A DNA stretch of 64,000 nt from an uncultured Flavobacteriaceae bacterium (GTDB lineage Bacteria; Bacteroidota; Bacteroidia; Flavobacteriales; Flavobacteriaceae). The translations under genes were made by a program, and so were the position numbers. Positions 20,512-32,189 of this stretch are shown here, piece by piece. The stretch's first letter is position 1; every line of letters starts with the position of its first letter. Location of the stretch: positions 1 through 64,000 of the forward strand of contig CANMSA010000004.1 in the NCBI GenBank assembly GCA_947500385.1, in the 5' to 3' direction. The notes below the pieces were generated by a model. That model was not told the origin of the DNA, did no database searches, and saw only the letters and a program-made list of their open reading frames with translations.

Positions 20512-20586
20512 ACTTCTTATTTTTTGTCGTAAGGTATAGCTCGGAATTAGTACCGCATCCAGGTGCGATCCTTTCAAATATAGTAT

Positions 20587-20617
20587 AAAAAAACCCCCGA
20601 TGTTCTTATCGGGGGTT
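20587..20617 (-). terminator. Intrinsic terminator of the rpoBC operon
   Basis: A 10-bp GC-rich stem (AACCCCCGAT with ATCGGGGGTT, 20592-20601 and 20608-20617), 6-nt loop, then seven U residues on the minus strand, 15 bases after the rpoC stop. Confidence 0.93.
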
Positions 20618-20631
20618 CGTACAGATTCTAT

Positions 20632-23600
20632 TTAGAATTTCAAGGCTTCTTTTCTCGCCATGATTTCGTCATACTCTTCTTTGGAGCCGACGATAATGTT
20701 CTCGTAGTCTCGCATACCGGTACCTGCCGGGATTCTGTGTCCTACGATAACATTCTCTTTCAAGCCTTCCAAGGTATCTACTTTTCCGCTTACCGCAGCC
20801 TCGTTCAATACTTTGGTGGTCTCCTGGAAGGATGCCGCCGAAATAAAGGACTTGGTTTGTAGTGAGGCCCTGGTAATACCTTGTAGTATTGGGGTGGCCG
20901 TAGCTGAAACCGCATCCCTTGCGGTAACCAATGCCTTATCGGAGCGCACCAATATGGAATTCTCATCCCTTAGTTCACGCGCCGAAACGATCATACCAGC
21001 TTTCAAGTTTTCAGACTCGCCCGCTTCCATTACTACCTTTTTACCGAAAATACCGTCGTTCTCATTGATGAAATCATCTTTGTGAACCAATTGGTTTTCC
21101 AAGAAAATAGTATCTCCCGGATCCACGATACGTACCTTACGCATCATTTGACGTACCACTACCTCAAAGTGTTTATCATTGATCTTCACCCCTTGCAAAC
21201 GGTACACCTCTTGCACCTCGTTTACCAGGTACTGCTGTACTGCAGATGGGCCTTTGATCTTAAGAATATCCTCTGGGGTAACCGAACCATCCGATAACGG
21301 CATTCCGGCTCGAACATAATCGTTCTCCTGTACCAGGATCTGGTTCGAAAGTTTCACCAAGTATTTCTTGATTTCCCCTAACTTGGATTCAATGATTATC
21401 TCACGGTTACCACGCTTGATCTTCCCGAACGAAACGACTCCGTCTATTTCCGAAACAACGGCGGGATTCGATGGGTTACGTGCTTCGAAAAGCTCGGTCA
21501 CCCTTGGAAGACCTCCTGTAATATCACCGGCTTTGGCCGATTTACGCGGTATCTTCACCAAGGTCTTACCTTCCTTGATCTTGTCCCCGTCATCTACCAT
21601 GATATGCGAACCTACCGGTAGGTTATACGAACGTAAGACTTCGTCTTTATCGTTCATGATCAACAAGGTAGGAATCAATTTTTTGTTCCTAGATTCAGAA
21701 ATTACTTTCTCCTGGAATCCTGTTTGCTCATCAATTTCAACCTGATAGGTTACCCCTTGCTCGATATTTTCGTATGCTATCTTACCTGGGAATTCCGAAA
21801 CGATTACACCGTTATAGGGATCCCACTGACAGACCACCGCATCTTTTTTGATTTTAGCGCCATTCTTGATGAACAGCTGCGAACCATAAGGAATGTTGTT
21901 GGTGCTCAAGGTAATGCCCGTAGTGGCATCGACAATCTTAATCTCCGATGTTCTGGAAATTACGATTTCGGCCGTATTCCCTTCTGCATCTTGCCCTTTA
22001 ACGGTTCTCAAATCTTCGATTTCGGCGACACCGGCAAATTTGGCGACCAACTTACTCTCTTCCGAGATGTTCCCTGCAATACCTCCCACGTGGAAAGTAC
22101 GCAAGGTAAGCTGTGTTCCTGGTTCCCCAATTGATTGTGCGGCAACCACCCCCACGGCTTCTCCCCTTTGTACCATTTTATTGGTAGATAGGTTTCTACC
22201 ATAACATTTGGCACAAATTCCTTTTGGAGCTTCGCACGTTAAGGCAGAACGTACTTCAATACTTTCTATTGGGGACGCATTGATCCGTTTTACATCCGAC
22301 TCTAGTATTTCTTGGCCAGCGGATAAAAGCAACTCCTCATTCAATGGATTGTATACATCGTGTAGCGATACTCTACCCAGGATACGCTCTCCAAGGGTTT
22401 CTACCACTTCTTCGTTCTTCTTTAATGCATGTACTTCAACCCCTCGTAGCGTTTCACAGTCTTCTATATTAATGATCACGTCTTGTGATACATCTACTAG
22501 ACGACGGGTAAGGTATCCCGCATCCGCCGTTTTCAAGGCGGTATCCGCAAGTCCCTTACGAGCCCCGTGCGTGGAGATAAAGTATTCCAAAATGGACAGT
22601 CCTTCCTTAAAGTTCGAAAGAATCGGGTTTTCAATAATTTCACCACCACCAGCGGTCGATTTTTTAGGCTTGGCCATCAAACCACGCATACCGGTCAACT
22701 GGCGAATCTGTTCCTTAGAACCCCTTGCACCTGAATCGAGCATCATATACACCGAGTTAAAGCCTTGCTGGTCTTCTCGGATACGTTTCATCGCCAATTC
22801 GGTCAACATGGCATTGGTAGAGGTCCACACATCAATTACTTGATTGTAGCGCTCGTTATTGGTAATAAGCCCCATATTATAGTTAGCCATAATACCATCT
22901 ACCTGTCCATTGGCATCCGAAATCATTTCGTGTTTCTCCTGTGGAATAATAATATCCCCAAGGCTAAAGGACAATCCGCCTTTGAAGGCGAACTCATATC
23001 CCATGGTCTTGATCTTGTCCAAGAAGGCGGCCGTAGCGGGCACATTGGTTACCGCAAGGATATTACCAATTATATCGCGCAATGATTTTTTATTCAACAC
23101 CACGTTCACGTAACCGGCCTCTTCTGGCACTACTTGGTTGAACAATACCCTTCCTACGGTAGTGGGAATGATTTGGTTCACCAACTCCCCTTCCTCGTTA
23201 AAGTCTTTTGCACGTACCTTGATACCCGCATTCAAATCGAGCATGCCTTCGTTAAAAGCAATTACGACCTCCTCAAACGAATAGAAGGTTAGCCCTTCTC
23301 CTTTGACCACTAGCTCCTTGGTAGACTTTCGTTCTTTGGTCATATAATAGAGACCCAATACCATATCCTGAGAAGGTACCGTAATCGGTGATCCGTTCGC
23401 AGGGTTCAATATGTTATGGGATGCCAACATCAACAACTGTGCTTCCAAGATAGCCTCTGGCCCCAATGGAAGGTGAACAGCCATTTGGTCACCATCGAAA
23501 TCCGCGTTGAACGCCGTACAGACCAAGGGGTGCAGACGAATGGCCTTACCCTCGATCAGTTTTGGCTGAAACGCCTGGATTCCCAAACGGTGTAAGGTTG

Positions 23601-24930
23601 GAGCCCTGTTCAACAGTACAGGGTGTCCTTTCAATACGTTTTCAAGAATATCCCAAACAACGGGTTCTTTCTTATCTATAATTTTTTTGGCAGACTTTAC
23701 CGTTTTCACGATACCGCGTTCGATCAGCTTACGAATTACGAACGGCTTGTAAAGTTCTGCAGCCATATCTTTCGGAAGACCGCATTCAAACAGGTTCATC
23801 TCCGGTCCAACAACGATTACCGAACGTGCGGAGTAATCAACACGCTTACCCAGCAAGTTTTGACGGAAACGTCCTTGTTTTCCCTTTAAGGAATCTGAAA
23901 GTGATTTTAACGGTCTGTTTGATTCTGTCTTAACAGCAGAAGCTTTTCTGGTATTATCGAACAATGAATCAACGGCCTCTTGAAGCATACGCTTCTCATT
24001 TCGAAGAATTACTTCGGGGGCTTTGATTTCGACCAAACGCTTCAAACGGTTGTTACGAATGATCACCCTTCGGTAAAGATCATTTAAATCAGAGGTAGCG
24101 AAACGACCTCCATCCAACGGTACCAATGGGCGTAATTCCGGCGGAATTACCGGCACCACTTTCATGATCATCCACTCCGGGCGATTCTCCCTATTCTCTT
24201 GGGACTCGCGCAAAGCCTCTACCACCTGTAGTCTTTTTAAGGCCTCGGTCTTACGTTGTTTAGACGTTTCAGTATTTGCTTTGTGCCGTAGATCATATGA
24301 AAGCTGTCGTAAATCGATTCTACCTAAAAGATCGATCAAACATTCAGCTCCCATTTTGGCGATGAACTTGTTCGGATCATTGTCTTCCAAATACTGATTT
24401 TCCGGCGGAATGGATTCCAGGATATTCAAGTACTCCTCTTCGGTAAGAAAATCCATCTTATTGATTTCCTCTCCTTCCGGTCCCTTTGCTATACCTGGTT
24501 GAATTACTACATAGCGCTCGTAGTAAATGATCATATCCAACTTCTTGGAAGGCAATCCTAAAAGGTACCCGATCTTATTGGGCAACGAACGGAAATACCA
24601 GATATGGGCCACTGGCACAACCAAGTTGATATGCCCCACACGGTCTCGACGTACTTTCTTTTCAGTTACTTCTACGCCACAACGGTCACAAACAATACCG
24701 CGGTAACGAATACGCTTATATTTACCACATGCACACTCATAATCCTTCACAGGACCAAAAATCCGCTCACAGAAAAGTCCGTCGCGTTCTGGTTTGTGCG
24801 TTCTATAGTTGATCGTCTCCGGTTTCAAGACTTCTCCTCTTGACTCTGCCAAAATCGCTTCTGGAGAGGCCAAACCGATTGAAATCTTATCAAACCTTTT
24901 TTGTGGTGTATTATCGTTTATTCTAGCCAT
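20632..24930 (-). CDS. rpoC: DNA-directed RNA polymerase subunit beta'
   Basis: 1432 residues, usual for Bacteroidota. The N-terminal zinc ribbon is [20 protein letters not shown] in part (CxC...CDRCG, ~70-88), the catalytic [15 protein letters not shown] lies near 460, the bridge-helix/trigger-loop region has [19 protein letters not shown] and TLRTFHVGG, and a second zinc site has [14 protein letters not shown]. With beta it forms the polymerase active centre. Last gene of the rplKAJL-rpoBC run, 36 bp after rpoB and followed by a strong terminator. Confidence 0.98.
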   Translation of the reverse strand: MARINDNTPQKRFDKISIGLASPEAILAESRGEVLKPETINYRTHKPERDGLFCERIFGPVKDYECACGKYKRIRYRGIVCDRCGVEVTEKKVRRDRVGHINLVVPVAHIWYFRSLPNKIGYLLGLPSKKLDMIIYYERYVVIQPGIAKGPEGEEINKMDFLTEEEYLNILESIPPENQYLEDNDPNKFIAKMGAECLIDLLGRIDLRQLSYDLRHKANTETSKQRKTEALKRLQVVEALRESQENRENRPEWMIMKVVPVIPPELRPLVPLDGGRFATSDLNDLYRRVIIRNNRLKRLVEIKAPEVILRNEKRMLQEAVDSLFDNTRKASAVKTESNRPLKSLSDSLKGKQGRFRQNLLGKRVDYSARSVIVVGPEMNLFECGLPKDMAAELYKPFVIRKLIERGIVKTVKSAKKIIDKKEPVVWDILENVLKGHPVLLNRAPTLHRLGIQAFQPKLIEGKAIRLHPLVCTAFNADFDGDQMAVHLPLGPEAILEAQLLMLASHNILNPANGSPITVPSQDMVLGLYYMTKERKSTKELVVKGEGLTFYSFEEVVIAFNEGMLDLNAGIKVRAKDFNEEGELVNQIIPTTVGRVLFNQVVPEEAGYVNVVLNKKSLRDIIGNILAVTNVPATAAFLDKIKTMGYEFAFKGGLSFSLGDIIIPQEKHEMISDANGQVDGIMANYNMGLITNNERYNQVIDVWTSTNAMLTELAMKRIREDQQGFNSVYMMLDSGARGSKEQIRQLTGMRGLMAKPKKSTAGGGEIIENPILSNFKEGLSILEYFISTHGARKGLADTALKTADAGYLTRRLVDVSQDVIINIEDCETLRGVEVHALKKNEEVVETLGERILGRVSLHDVYNPLNEELLLSAGQEILESDVKRINASPIESIEVRSALTCEAPKGICAKCYGRNLSTNKMVQRGEAVGVVAAQSIGEPGTQLTLRTFHVGGIAGNISEESKLVAKFAGVAEIEDLRTVKGQDAEGNTAEIVISRTSEIKIVDATTGITLSTNNIPYGSQLFIKNGAKIKKDAVVCQWDPYNGVIVSEFPGKIAYENIEQGVTYQVEIDEQTGFQEKVISESRNKKLIPTLLIMNDKDEVLRSYNLPVGSHIMVDDGDKIKEGKTLVKIPRKSAKAGDITGGLPRVTELFEARNPSNPAVVSEIDGVVSFGKIKRGNREIIIESKLGEIKKYLVKLSNQILVQENDYVRAGMPLSDGSVTPEDILKIKGPSAVQQYLVNEVQEVYRLQGVKINDKHFEVVVRQMMRKVRIVDPGDTIFLENQLVHKDDFINENDGIFGKKVVMEAGESENLKAGMIVSARELRDENSILVRSDKALVTARDAVSATATPILQGITRASLQTKSFISAASFQETTKVLNEAAVSGKVDTLEGLKENVIVGHRIPAGTGMRDYENIIVGSKEEYDEIMARKEALKF

Positions 24931-24966
24931 AATTTATGGTACTCTAAATTATAATGTGTGTAAAAA

Positions 24967-27900
24967 CTATTCTTCCAATCTAATATCCAAGCCCAAACCT
25001 TTCAGCTCGTGCATCAATACATTGAAAGATTCTGGTAAACCAGGTTCCGGCATGGTTTCTCCTTTAACGATAGACTCGTAGGTTTTGGCCCTACCAACCA
25101 CGTCATCAGATTTCACGGTCAATATTTCACGTAAAGTCGCTGAAGCACCGTACGCTTCCAGTGCCCAAACTTCCATCTCTCCAAAACGCTGACCACCGAA
25201 CTGGGCTTTACCACCTAGTGGTTGTTGCGTAATCAAAGAATAAGGTCCAATAGAACGTGCGTGCATCTTATCATCTACCATATGCCCCAGCTTCAACATA
25301 TAGATCACGCCAACAGTTGCTGGTTGATCGAAACGCTGCCCGGTACCACCGTCATACAAATAGGTATGACCGAATCTTGGAATACCCGCTTCATCGGTGT
25401 AGGTATTGATCTCTTCCAAGGTCGCCCCATCAAAAATTGGAGTCGCATACTTTTTACCGAGCTTCAAACCTGCCCAACCAAGCACTGTTTCATATATCTG
25501 TCCAATGTTCATACGAGATGGTACTCCTAACGGATTCAAAACAATATCTACCGGTGTACCGTCTTCCAAGAAAGGCATATCTTCCTGGCGAACAATACGG
25601 GATACAATTCCCTTATTACCGTGACGTCCTGCCATTTTATCACCTACTTTAAGCTTGCGCTTTTTGGCGATATACACTTTGGCCAACTTCATAATACCTG
25701 CTGGCAATTCATCTCCTACAGATATGGTAAACTTATCTCTTCGAAGGTTTCCTTGAAGATCGTTCAGTTTAATTTTATAATTGTGCAGTAAATCCGCAAC
25801 CGAAGCATTGGTTTCTTTATCGGTCGTCCAACTTCCGCCTACCAAGTGAGCGAAATCATCTACCGAGTTCAACATTTTCATGGTGTACTTCTTCCCTTTT
25901 GGAAGTACTTCTTCCCCAAGATCGTTCAATACCCCTTGCGACGTTTTGCCATTGATCAATGAGAAGAGTTTTTCGACCAAGATGTCTTTCAACTCCTCGA
26001 ATTTTACCTCATATTCCAATTCAAGACGGTTGATTGCGTCTTTATCCTCGGTACGCTTTCGCTTGTCTTTGATCGACCTGGAGAACAACTTCTTATCGAT
26101 AACCACTCCCTTTAAAGATGGCGGGGCTTTCAACGAGGCATCTTTTACATCCCCGGCCTTATCTCCAAAAATTGCACGAAGTAGCTTTTCTTCCGGTGTG
26201 GGATCCGATTCTCCTTTTGGTGTAATCTTACCGATGAGGATATCACCGGGTTTCACCTCCGCACCGATACGAATCATACCGTGCTCATCCAAATCTTTGG
26301 TAGCTTCCTCGGAAACGTTCGGAATATCATGTGTCAATTCCTCCGCACCCAATTTCGTATCACGCACTTCGAGCGAATACTCATCTACATGAATCGAGGT
26401 AAAGATATCTTCACGAACCACTTTTTCAGAAATCACGATCGCATCCTCGAAATTGTATCCTTTCCAAGGCATGAAGGCAACCGTAAGGTTTCTACCCAAG
26501 GCCAGTTCCCCTTTCTCGGTAGCGTATCCTTCACAAAGCACTTGTCCCTTCTTCACCTTATCGCCCTTTCTAACAATAGGCTTTAAGTTAATGCTGGTTC
26601 CTTGGTTCGTTTTTCTAAACTTCACCAATTGGTACGTTTTGGAGTCTTCTTCAAAACTAACCATTCGCTCCGCATCGGTACGGTTGTACTTAATGGTAAT
26701 TTTTTGTGAATCAACATATTCAATAGTACCATCGCCTTCCGCGTTGATCAATACACGCGAGTCGGAGGCCACTTGACGTTCTAAACCAGTACCAACAATC
26801 GGAGATTGCGGTTTCAATAAAGGTACTGCCTGCCGCATCATGTTCGAGCCCATCAATGCACGGTTCGCATCATCATGTTCCAAGAAAGGAATCAAGGATG
26901 CGGAAATAGAAGCAATCTGGTTCGGCGCCACATCGGTATAGTTGATTTCGCTAGGGTCTACAACCGGGAAATCGCCTTCTTCTCGGGCAATCACCTTCTC
27001 ACTATCGATGGTTCCATTGTCCTTTAAGGGTATGTTCGCCTGCGCGATTTTCATACCTTCTTCCTCCTCCGCACTTAGGTACATGAATTCTTTTGTATTC
27101 ACTTTCCCGTTGTCCACTTTGCGATAAGGTGTTTCCAAGAAGCCCATTGGGTTTACCTTGGAGAATACCGCAAGGGAAGAAATAAGACCAATATTCGGTC
27201 CTTCCGGCGTTTCGATCGGACACAGTCTTCCGTAGTGGGTATAGTGCACATCTCGCACCTCAAATCCTGCACGTTCTCTTGAAAGTCCGCCAGGTCCCAA
27301 TGCCGATAGTCTTCTTTTATGCGTAATCTCCGCCAATGGATTGGTTTGATCCATAAACTGAGACAACTGGTTGGTACCGAAGAACGAGTTGATGACGGAA
27401 GACAAGGTCTTTGCGTTGATCAAATCGATCGGGGTAAACACTTCATTGTCACGAACGTTCATACGCTCACGAATGGTTCTGGCCATACGGGCAAGCCCTA
27501 CGCCGAACTGAGAAGATAATTGTTCCCCTACGGTTCGTACACGACGGTTTGAAAGGTGATCGATATCATCGATCTCTGCTTTCGAGTTGATCAGTTCGAT
27601 CAAGTACTTTATTATCGTGATGATATCTTCTTTGGTCAAGACCTGCTTGTCCATTCCGATATCCAACCCTAATTTTTTGTTCATTCTATAACGTCCTACC
27701 TCACCAAGGTTGTAGCGTTGATCAGAAAAGAACAGTTTGTCAATAATACCGCGTGCCGTCTCCTCATCGGGCGGTTCCGCATTTCTTAATTGACGATAGA
27801 TATGTTCAACAGCCTCTTTTTCGGAGTTTGTTGGATCTTTTTGTAGCGTATTATGAATAATGGCATAGTCACTTTGCGCATTGTTCTCTTTGTGTAAAAG

Positions 27901-28776
27901 TATGGTCTTCACATCGGCCTCGATGATTTGTGCAATGTGCTCCTTATCCAACACAGTATCACGATCGAGTACGATTTCGTTTCGCTCGATAGAAACCACC
28001 TCACCGGTATCTTCATCTACAAAATCCTCGTGCCATGTATTCAATACACGTGCCGCCAATTTGCGACCCAATACTTTCTTTAACCCTGCATTGGAAACCT
28101 TGATTTCCTCAGAAAGGTCAAAAATTTCCAAAATATCCTTATCACGCTCAAATCCGATTGCCCGGAACAAGGTTGTTACAGGTAATTTTTTCTTTCTATC
28201 GATATAGGCGTACATTACCCCATTGATATCGGTAGCGAACTCGATCCAGGAACCTTTGAAAGGGATTACCCTAGCGGAGTATAATTTAGTACCATTGGCA
28301 TGGAAGGATTGTCCGAAGAAAACCCCGGGCGAACGGTGCAATTGGGAAACTACGACTCGTTCCGCGCCATTTATGACAAACGTACCACTTGGTGTCATGT
28401 AGGGGATGGTTCCCAAATACACATCTTGTACGATGGTTTCGAAGTCTTCGTGCTCCTCATCGGTACAGTATAATTTTAGTCTTGCCTTTAAGGGAACACT
28501 ATAGGTGAGTCCACGTTCGATACATTCTTGAATTGAATATCTTGGCGGATCTATGAAATAATCGAGAAACTCCAATACGAACTGATTTCGAGTATCAGTT
28601 ATAGGGAAGTTTTCCATAAAGGTGTTGTACAATCCTTCATTGCCCCTTTCGTCAGATTTCGTTTCAAGTTGAAAAAAGTCCTGAAATGATTTGATCTGAA
28701 TGTCTAAGAAATCTGGATATTCCGGAGTGTTCTTAGCGGATGCAAAATTTATTCTTTCAGTCTGTTGTGTGAACAT
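24967..28776 (-). CDS. rpoB: DNA-directed RNA polymerase subunit beta
   Basis: 1269 residues, normal for the phylum. The rifampicin-pocket region [52 protein letters not shown] is present (short quotes: [26 protein letters not shown]) with sensitive-type residues D, H and S in place. [14 protein letters not shown] and [26 protein letters not shown] (in part [16 protein letters not shown]) close the active-site side. It is separated from rplL by a 143-bp spacer with two hairpins. Confidence 0.98.
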   Translation of the reverse strand: MFTQQTERINFASAKNTPEYPDFLDIQIKSFQDFFQLETKSDERGNEGLYNTFMENFPITDTRNQFVLEFLDYFIDPPRYSIQECIERGLTYSVPLKARLKLYCTDEEHEDFETIVQDVYLGTIPYMTPSGTFVINGAERVVVSQLHRSPGVFFGQSFHANGTKLYSARVIPFKGSWIEFATDINGVMYAYIDRKKKLPVTTLFRAIGFERDKDILEIFDLSEEIKVSNAGLKKVLGRKLAARVLNTWHEDFVDEDTGEVVSIERNEIVLDRDTVLDKEHIAQIIEADVKTILLHKENNAQSDYAIIHNTLQKDPTNSEKEAVEHIYRQLRNAEPPDEETARGIIDKLFFSDQRYNLGEVGRYRMNKKLGLDIGMDKQVLTKEDIITIIKYLIELINSKAEIDDIDHLSNRRVRTVGEQLSSQFGVGLARMARTIRERMNVRDNEVFTPIDLINAKTLSSVINSFFGTNQLSQFMDQTNPLAEITHKRRLSALGPGGLSRERAGFEVRDVHYTHYGRLCPIETPEGPNIGLISSLAVFSKVNPMGFLETPYRKVDNGKVNTKEFMYLSAEEEEGMKIAQANIPLKDNGTIDSEKVIAREEGDFPVVDPSEINYTDVAPNQIASISASLIPFLEHDDANRALMGSNMMRQAVPLLKPQSPIVGTGLERQVASDSRVLINAEGDGTIEYVDSQKITIKYNRTDAERMVSFEEDSKTYQLVKFRKTNQGTSINLKPIVRKGDKVKKGQVLCEGYATEKGELALGRNLTVAFMPWKGYNFEDAIVISEKVVREDIFTSIHVDEYSLEVRDTKLGAEELTHDIPNVSEEATKDLDEHGMIRIGAEVKPGDILIGKITPKGESDPTPEEKLLRAIFGDKAGDVKDASLKAPPSLKGVVIDKKLFSRSIKDKRKRTEDKDAINRLELEYEVKFEELKDILVEKLFSLINGKTSQGVLNDLGEEVLPKGKKYTMKMLNSVDDFAHLVGGSWTTDKETNASVADLLHNYKIKLNDLQGNLRRDKFTISVGDELPAGIMKLAKVYIAKKRKLKVGDKMAGRHGNKGIVSRIVRQEDMPFLEDGTPVDIVLNPLGVPSRMNIGQIYETVLGWAGLKLGKKYATPIFDGATLEEINTYTDEAGIPRFGHTYLYDGGTGQRFDQPATVGVIYMLKLGHMVDDKMHARSIGPYSLITQQPLGGKAQFGGQRFGEMEVWALEAYGASATLREILTVKSDDVVGRAKTYESIVKGETMPEPGLPESFNVLMHELKGLGLDIRLEE

Positions 28777-28847
28777 CTATGGATAAAATTTTGATCATGA
28801 ATATTATTGGGTCGTATATACCTATATATACGGTGTCTATAAAATGG

Positions 28848-28905
28848 TTTAGGTCTAGCCCCGTCAAGCGACGGGGAAAGACCTAAAACTCCCGAAGAAT
28901 CGGGA
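28848..28905 (-). promoter_or_regulatory. Paired hairpins in the rplL-rpoB spacer
   Basis: A nested stem, TTTAGGTCT with AGACCTAAA (28848-28856 and 28879-28887) enclosing CCCCGTC with GACGGGG around a 4-nt AAGC loop, is followed by a TCCCGA/TCGGGA hairpin (28890-28905). Neither has a long U-tract. In Escherichia coli the rplL-rpoB spacer carries a partial terminator and an RNase III site that lower beta relative to L12; these structures may play the same part. Confidence 0.5.
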
Positions 28906-28919
28906 CTATTGTCATGCTC

Positions 28920-29300
28920 TTATTTAAGCTCAACTTCTGCTCCTGCTTCTTCCAATGATTTTTTGATACCTTCTGCCTCATCTTTAGAAACACCCTCTTT
29001 AACAGCTTTTGGTGCGCTATCAACAATATCCTTCGCATCTTTCAAGCCAAGACCTGTCAATTCTTTCACCAATTTAACCACTGCCAATTTAGATCCACCG
29101 GCGGCTTTCAAAATTACATCGAATTCTGATTTTTCCTCCGCTGCTTCACCAGCTTCACCAGCACCACCACCGGCGGCTACGGCTACCGCTGCTGCCGCAG
29201 GCTCGATACCATACTCATCTTTAAGAATATCGGCCAACTCGTTTACCTCTTTTACGGTCAAGTTTACCAACTGTTCTGCGAAATCTTTTAAATCTGCCAT
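28920..29300 (-). CDS. rplL: Large ribosomal subunit protein bL12 (L7/L12)
   Basis: 126 residues. N-terminal dimerisation helix region [19 protein letters not shown], an Ala/Gly hinge ([20 protein letters not shown]), and the C-terminal domain [35 protein letters not shown] (short: [20 protein letters not shown]) that recruits translation GTPases. It forms the ribosomal stalk with L10, whose gene is 49 bp upstream. It starts with Met and ends EVELK. Confidence 0.97.
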   Translation of the reverse strand: MADLKDFAEQLVNLTVKEVNELADILKDEYGIEPAAAAVAVAAGGGAGEAGEAAEEKSEFDVILKAAGGSKLAVVKLVKELTGLGLKDAKDIVDSAPKAVKEGVSKDEAEGIKKSLEEAGAEVELK

Positions 29301-29349
29301 TTTACTATCGTTTAATAAATTTTAAAATATACTAGTTTTTAGTGCGTAC

Positions 29350-29865
29350 TTATCTTTCTGACAATGTTTTCAGGATACCTGCCAATTTACCACCACCGGA
29401 CTTCAAGCCAGAGATAACGTTTTTAGCTGGGGATTGTAACAATCCAATAATCTCACCGATCATTTCTTCCTTCGACTTGATGCTTACTAAAGTATCAAGA
29501 TTATCATCGCCAATATAAATTGCTTCCTCTACGAAAGCACCTTTTAACAAGGGTTTTTCAGACTTTTTTCTAAAAGCCTTGATCAACTTCGCTGGTCCGT
29601 TACCAGTTTCGGAGAACATAAGGGAAGTGTTTCCTTTAAGAACTTCGGGCAATTCCCCGAACTCCTTTTCGGAAGCTTCCATTGCTTTTGCAAGCAAGGT
29701 ATTCTTCACTACCGAAAGTTTAATGTTCGCCTTGAAACAAGCTCTTCTCAAATCGGAGGTGGTACCGGCATCCAAACCAGAAATATCTGCTAGGTAGATG
29801 GTAGCATTCTCTGCCAATTGCGAAGTTAGATCCTGAATAACTACTGCTTTTTCTTCTCTTGTCAT
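29350..29865 (-). CDS. rplJ: Large ribosomal subunit protein uL10
   Basis: 171 residues. N-terminal RNA-binding domain with MTREEKAVVIQDLTSQL, LADISGLDAGTTSDLRR and VVKNTLLAKAM, and C-terminal helix that carries L12 dimers. It lies 26 bp after rplA and 49 bp before rplL. That short upstream gap leaves no room for the long structured L10-binding leader known in Escherichia coli, so any autoregulation must act elsewhere. Confidence 0.97.
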   Translation of the reverse strand: MTREEKAVVIQDLTSQLAENATIYLADISGLDAGTTSDLRRACFKANIKLSVVKNTLLAKAMEASEKEFGELPEVLKGNTSLMFSETGNGPAKLIKAFRKKSEKPLLKGAFVEEAIYIGDDNLDTLVSIKSKEEMIGEIIGLLQSPAKNVISGLKSGGGKLAGILKTLSER

Positions 29866-29891
29866 ACTATAAATTTTAAGACACCGACCGA

Positions 29892-30581
29892 CTAAGCCGT
29901 TTTGGGATCTAGTTGAACACTCGGACTCATAGTACTGGACATGAAAATACTTTTCATGTATACTCCTTTTGCCGCTGCAGGTTTCATTTTATTCAAAGTA
30001 TCGAGCAACTCTTTTGCGTTATCAGCAATTTTTTCGGGTGTAAAGGAAACCTTCCCGATCGCTGCGTGCACAATCCCTGTTTTGTCTACTTTGAAATCGA
30101 TTTTACCTGCTTTCACTTCGGTAACCGCTTTTGCTACTTCCATAGTAACGGTTCCTGTTTTTGGATTTGGCATTAGTCCTCTTGGTCCTAAAACACGTCC
30201 CAAGGGTCCTAATTTACCCATTACGCTTGGCATGGTGATGATTACATCAACATCGGTCCAACCGCCTTTGATTTTATCCAAATACTCGTCTAACCCAACA
30301 TAATCGGCTCCCGCCGCAGTGGCTTCGGCTTCTTTGTCCGGGGTCACCAAGGCCAAAACCTTTACATCTTTACCTGTTCCGTGCGGAAGGGTAACCACGC
30401 CACGCACCATTTGGTTGGCTTTTCGGGGATCTACACCCAAACGAACCGCCAAATCAACTGAAGCGTCAAATTTTGCACTGGTGATTTCTTTTACTAAAGC
30501 GGAGGCCTCCTCGACGGAATAGAGTTTATCTTTCTCTATTTTAGCGTGGGCTTCTTTTTGCTTCTTGCTTAATTTTGCCAT
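29892..30581 (-). CDS. rplA: Large ribosomal subunit protein uL1
   Basis: 229 residues, the usual length. Contains the L1 signature [24 protein letters not shown] (short: [15 protein letters not shown]) and [21 protein letters not shown]. It binds 23S rRNA at the mobile L1 stalk and often represses its own mRNA. It follows rplK by 20 bp in the same transcript. Confidence 0.97.
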   Translation of the reverse strand: MAKLSKKQKEAHAKIEKDKLYSVEEASALVKEITSAKFDASVDLAVRLGVDPRKANQMVRGVVTLPHGTGKDVKVLALVTPDKEAEATAAGADYVGLDEYLDKIKGGWTDVDVIITMPSVMGKLGPLGRVLGPRGLMPNPKTGTVTMEVAKAVTEVKAGKIDFKVDKTGIVHAAIGKVSFTPEKIADNAKELLDTLNKMKPAAAKGVYMKSIFMSSTMSPSVQLDPKTA

Positions 30582-30601
30582 TTAAATTGCTTTATAAGAT
30601 T

Positions 30602-31039
30602 TTAAAAAGGTCTTTTACCAGCCACTTTTAAGCCCATAGATCTTGCCGTACCGGCAATCATACTCATCGCAGACTCTACCGTAAACGCATTCAAGTCTAC
30701 CATTTTGTCTTCGGCTATGTTCTTAATTTGGTCCCAAGTCACGTTTCCGTTCTTGACACGGTTCGGTTCGCCAGATCCCTTTTTAATCTTAGCTGCTTCC
30801 ATCAATTGCACTGCCGCCGGGGGTGTTTTTACGACAAAGTCGAACGACTTGTCTTTGTACACGGTGATAACGACCGGCAATACCTTGCCAGGTTTGTCCT
30901 GTGTTCTAGCATTAAACTGCTTACAGAACTCCATAATGTTAACACCGGCAGCACCTAAGGCGGGTCCAACCGGTGGCGACGGATTCGCTGCACCTCCCCT
31001 AACTTGTAGCTTAACTACTTTACCTATTTCTTTTGCCAT
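30602..31039 (-). CDS. rplK: Large ribosomal subunit protein uL11
   Basis: 145 residues. Starts [20 protein letters not shown] with the family PPVGPALG stretch; the C-terminal RNA-binding part has [19 protein letters not shown] and GTARSMGL. It binds the GTPase-associated 23S rRNA region. First of the rplKAJL run, 67 bp after nusG. Confidence 0.97.
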   Translation of the reverse strand: MAKEIGKVVKLQVRGGAANPSPPVGPALGAAGVNIMEFCKQFNARTQDKPGKVLPVVITVYKDKSFDFVVKTPPAAVQLMEAAKIKKGSGEPNRVKNGNVTWDQIKNIAEDKMVDLNAFTVESAMSMIAGTARSMGLKVAGKRPF

Positions 31040-31106
31040 TGTTTAAATTTAAATTGAAGTTGTATTTAATTGGAAGCAACACAACTTAATATATGTAACA
31101 CTTGTA

Positions 31107-31658
31107 TTAAACTTTTTCTACTTGCATATAACTCAATTCCAAAGGTGTTTTTCTTCCGAAAATTTTCACCATCACCTCGAGCTTGCGTTTTTCTTCATTA
31201 ATTTTCTCTACAGTTCCATTAAAACCATTGAAAGGGCCATCAATTACTTTCACCGTTTCACCAAACACAAATGGTATCGCCACCGCATCAGTATTTACCG
31301 CCAATTCGTCTACCTTCCCTAGCATTCTATTTACCTCCGACTTTCTCAACGGTACAGGATCTCCGCCCTTTGTTTCTCCTAAAAAGCCGATCACGTTGGT
31401 AATAGATCGTATGATATGGATCATCTCACCTGCCAAATTGGCTTTCACCATAATATACCCTGGAAAATAAACACGCTCTTTGTTGATTTTTTTTCCATTC
31501 CGAATCTGCACGACTTTTTCAGTAGGCACCAACACCTCTTCCAAGTAATCGGCAAAGCCATGACGCTCTACTTCGCTCTCGATATAGCCTTTGATCTTGT
31601 TCTCTTGGCCGCTTACCGCCCTTACCACATACCATTTCTTTTCCAATACTTCTGACAT
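31107..31658 (-). CDS. nusG: Transcription termination/antitermination factor NusG
   Basis: 183 residues. N-terminal NGN domain (KKWYVVRAVSGQENKIKGYIE, in part WYVVRAVSGQENK; VYFPGYIMVKANL) and C-terminal KOW domain (FGETVKVIDGPFNGFNGTVEKI, in part DGPFNGFNGTVEKI). It binds RNA polymerase and couples it to Rho or the ribosome. It is 10 bp after secE in the conserved secE-nusG-rplKAJL order. Confidence 0.97.
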   Translation of the reverse strand: MSEVLEKKWYVVRAVSGQENKIKGYIESEVERHGFADYLEEVLVPTEKVVQIRNGKKINKERVYFPGYIMVKANLAGEMIHIIRSITNVIGFLGETKGGDPVPLRKSEVNRMLGKVDELAVNTDAVAIPFVFGETVKVIDGPFNGFNGTVEKINEEKRKLEVMVKIFGRKTPLELSYMQVEKV

Positions 31659-31668
31659 AGGGACGAAC

Positions 31669-31857
31669 TTAGTTTAAAACGTTGTTGAAATACAATTTGA
31701 TCACCTTACTGAGCAAACTATCGACTCCCCAAGTAGCCAGCGCAAAAAGAATCGAGAATACGGCCACAACGACCATAAGGTTCGACGCTTCCGCCTTTGA
31801 CGGCAAGGAAACATTATTTTTCAACTCTTCTATCGATTCCTGAATATAGGTAAACAT
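31669..31857 (-). CDS. secE: Preprotein translocase subunit SecE
   Basis: 62 residues, the short single-span form. MFTYIQESIEELKNNVSLPSK (in part ESIEELKNNVSLPSK) is the amphipathic cytoplasmic helix, followed by one membrane helix (LMVVVAVFSILFALATWGVD). It stabilises SecY in the Sec translocon. Placement just before nusG confirms the call. Confidence 0.95.
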   Translation of the reverse strand: MFTYIQESIEELKNNVSLPSKAEASNLMVVVAVFSILFALATWGVDSLLSKVIKLYFNNVLN

Positions 31858-32047
31858 AGTTTTTCAGTATTTGGGTTATCACAATAACCGCTCTCGGCCA
31901 TCGCTGTAACAAAAGTCATTAATCTTTAACAAATGAAAAGTTCTTAAAAACCAACAACCCATCATTTTAATTGCAGAGGAGGGGATGTTTCCCTAGACCG
32001 TTCTCGGGAAAGGCTTCTCGCCTCACAAACATACTTCACAATTTCAG

Positions 32048-32120
32048 CACGGGAGGAGAGACTCGAACTCCCGACACCTGGTTTTGGAGACCAGTGCTCT
32101 ACCAACTGAGCTACACCCGT
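32048..32120 (-). tRNA. trnW: tRNA-Trp (CCA)
   Basis: 73 nt without an encoded CCA end. The anticodon loop between paired CTGGT/ACCAG arms reads CCA; the T-arm GGGAGTTCGAGTCTCTC is typical. It lies between tuf and secE. Confidence 0.95.
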
Positions 32121-32189
32121 TTCTATTTACATCGAAAGGTATCCCGCCAATGGCGGGACACCCTTAAATATAATATCTATACTAAACTC

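Noticed and set aside
20575-20582. Minus-strand TATATTTG (CAAATATA) as promoter for the DUF3467 gene
   Set aside because: No -33 TTG within 17-23 bp; the upstream bases are the rpoC terminator.
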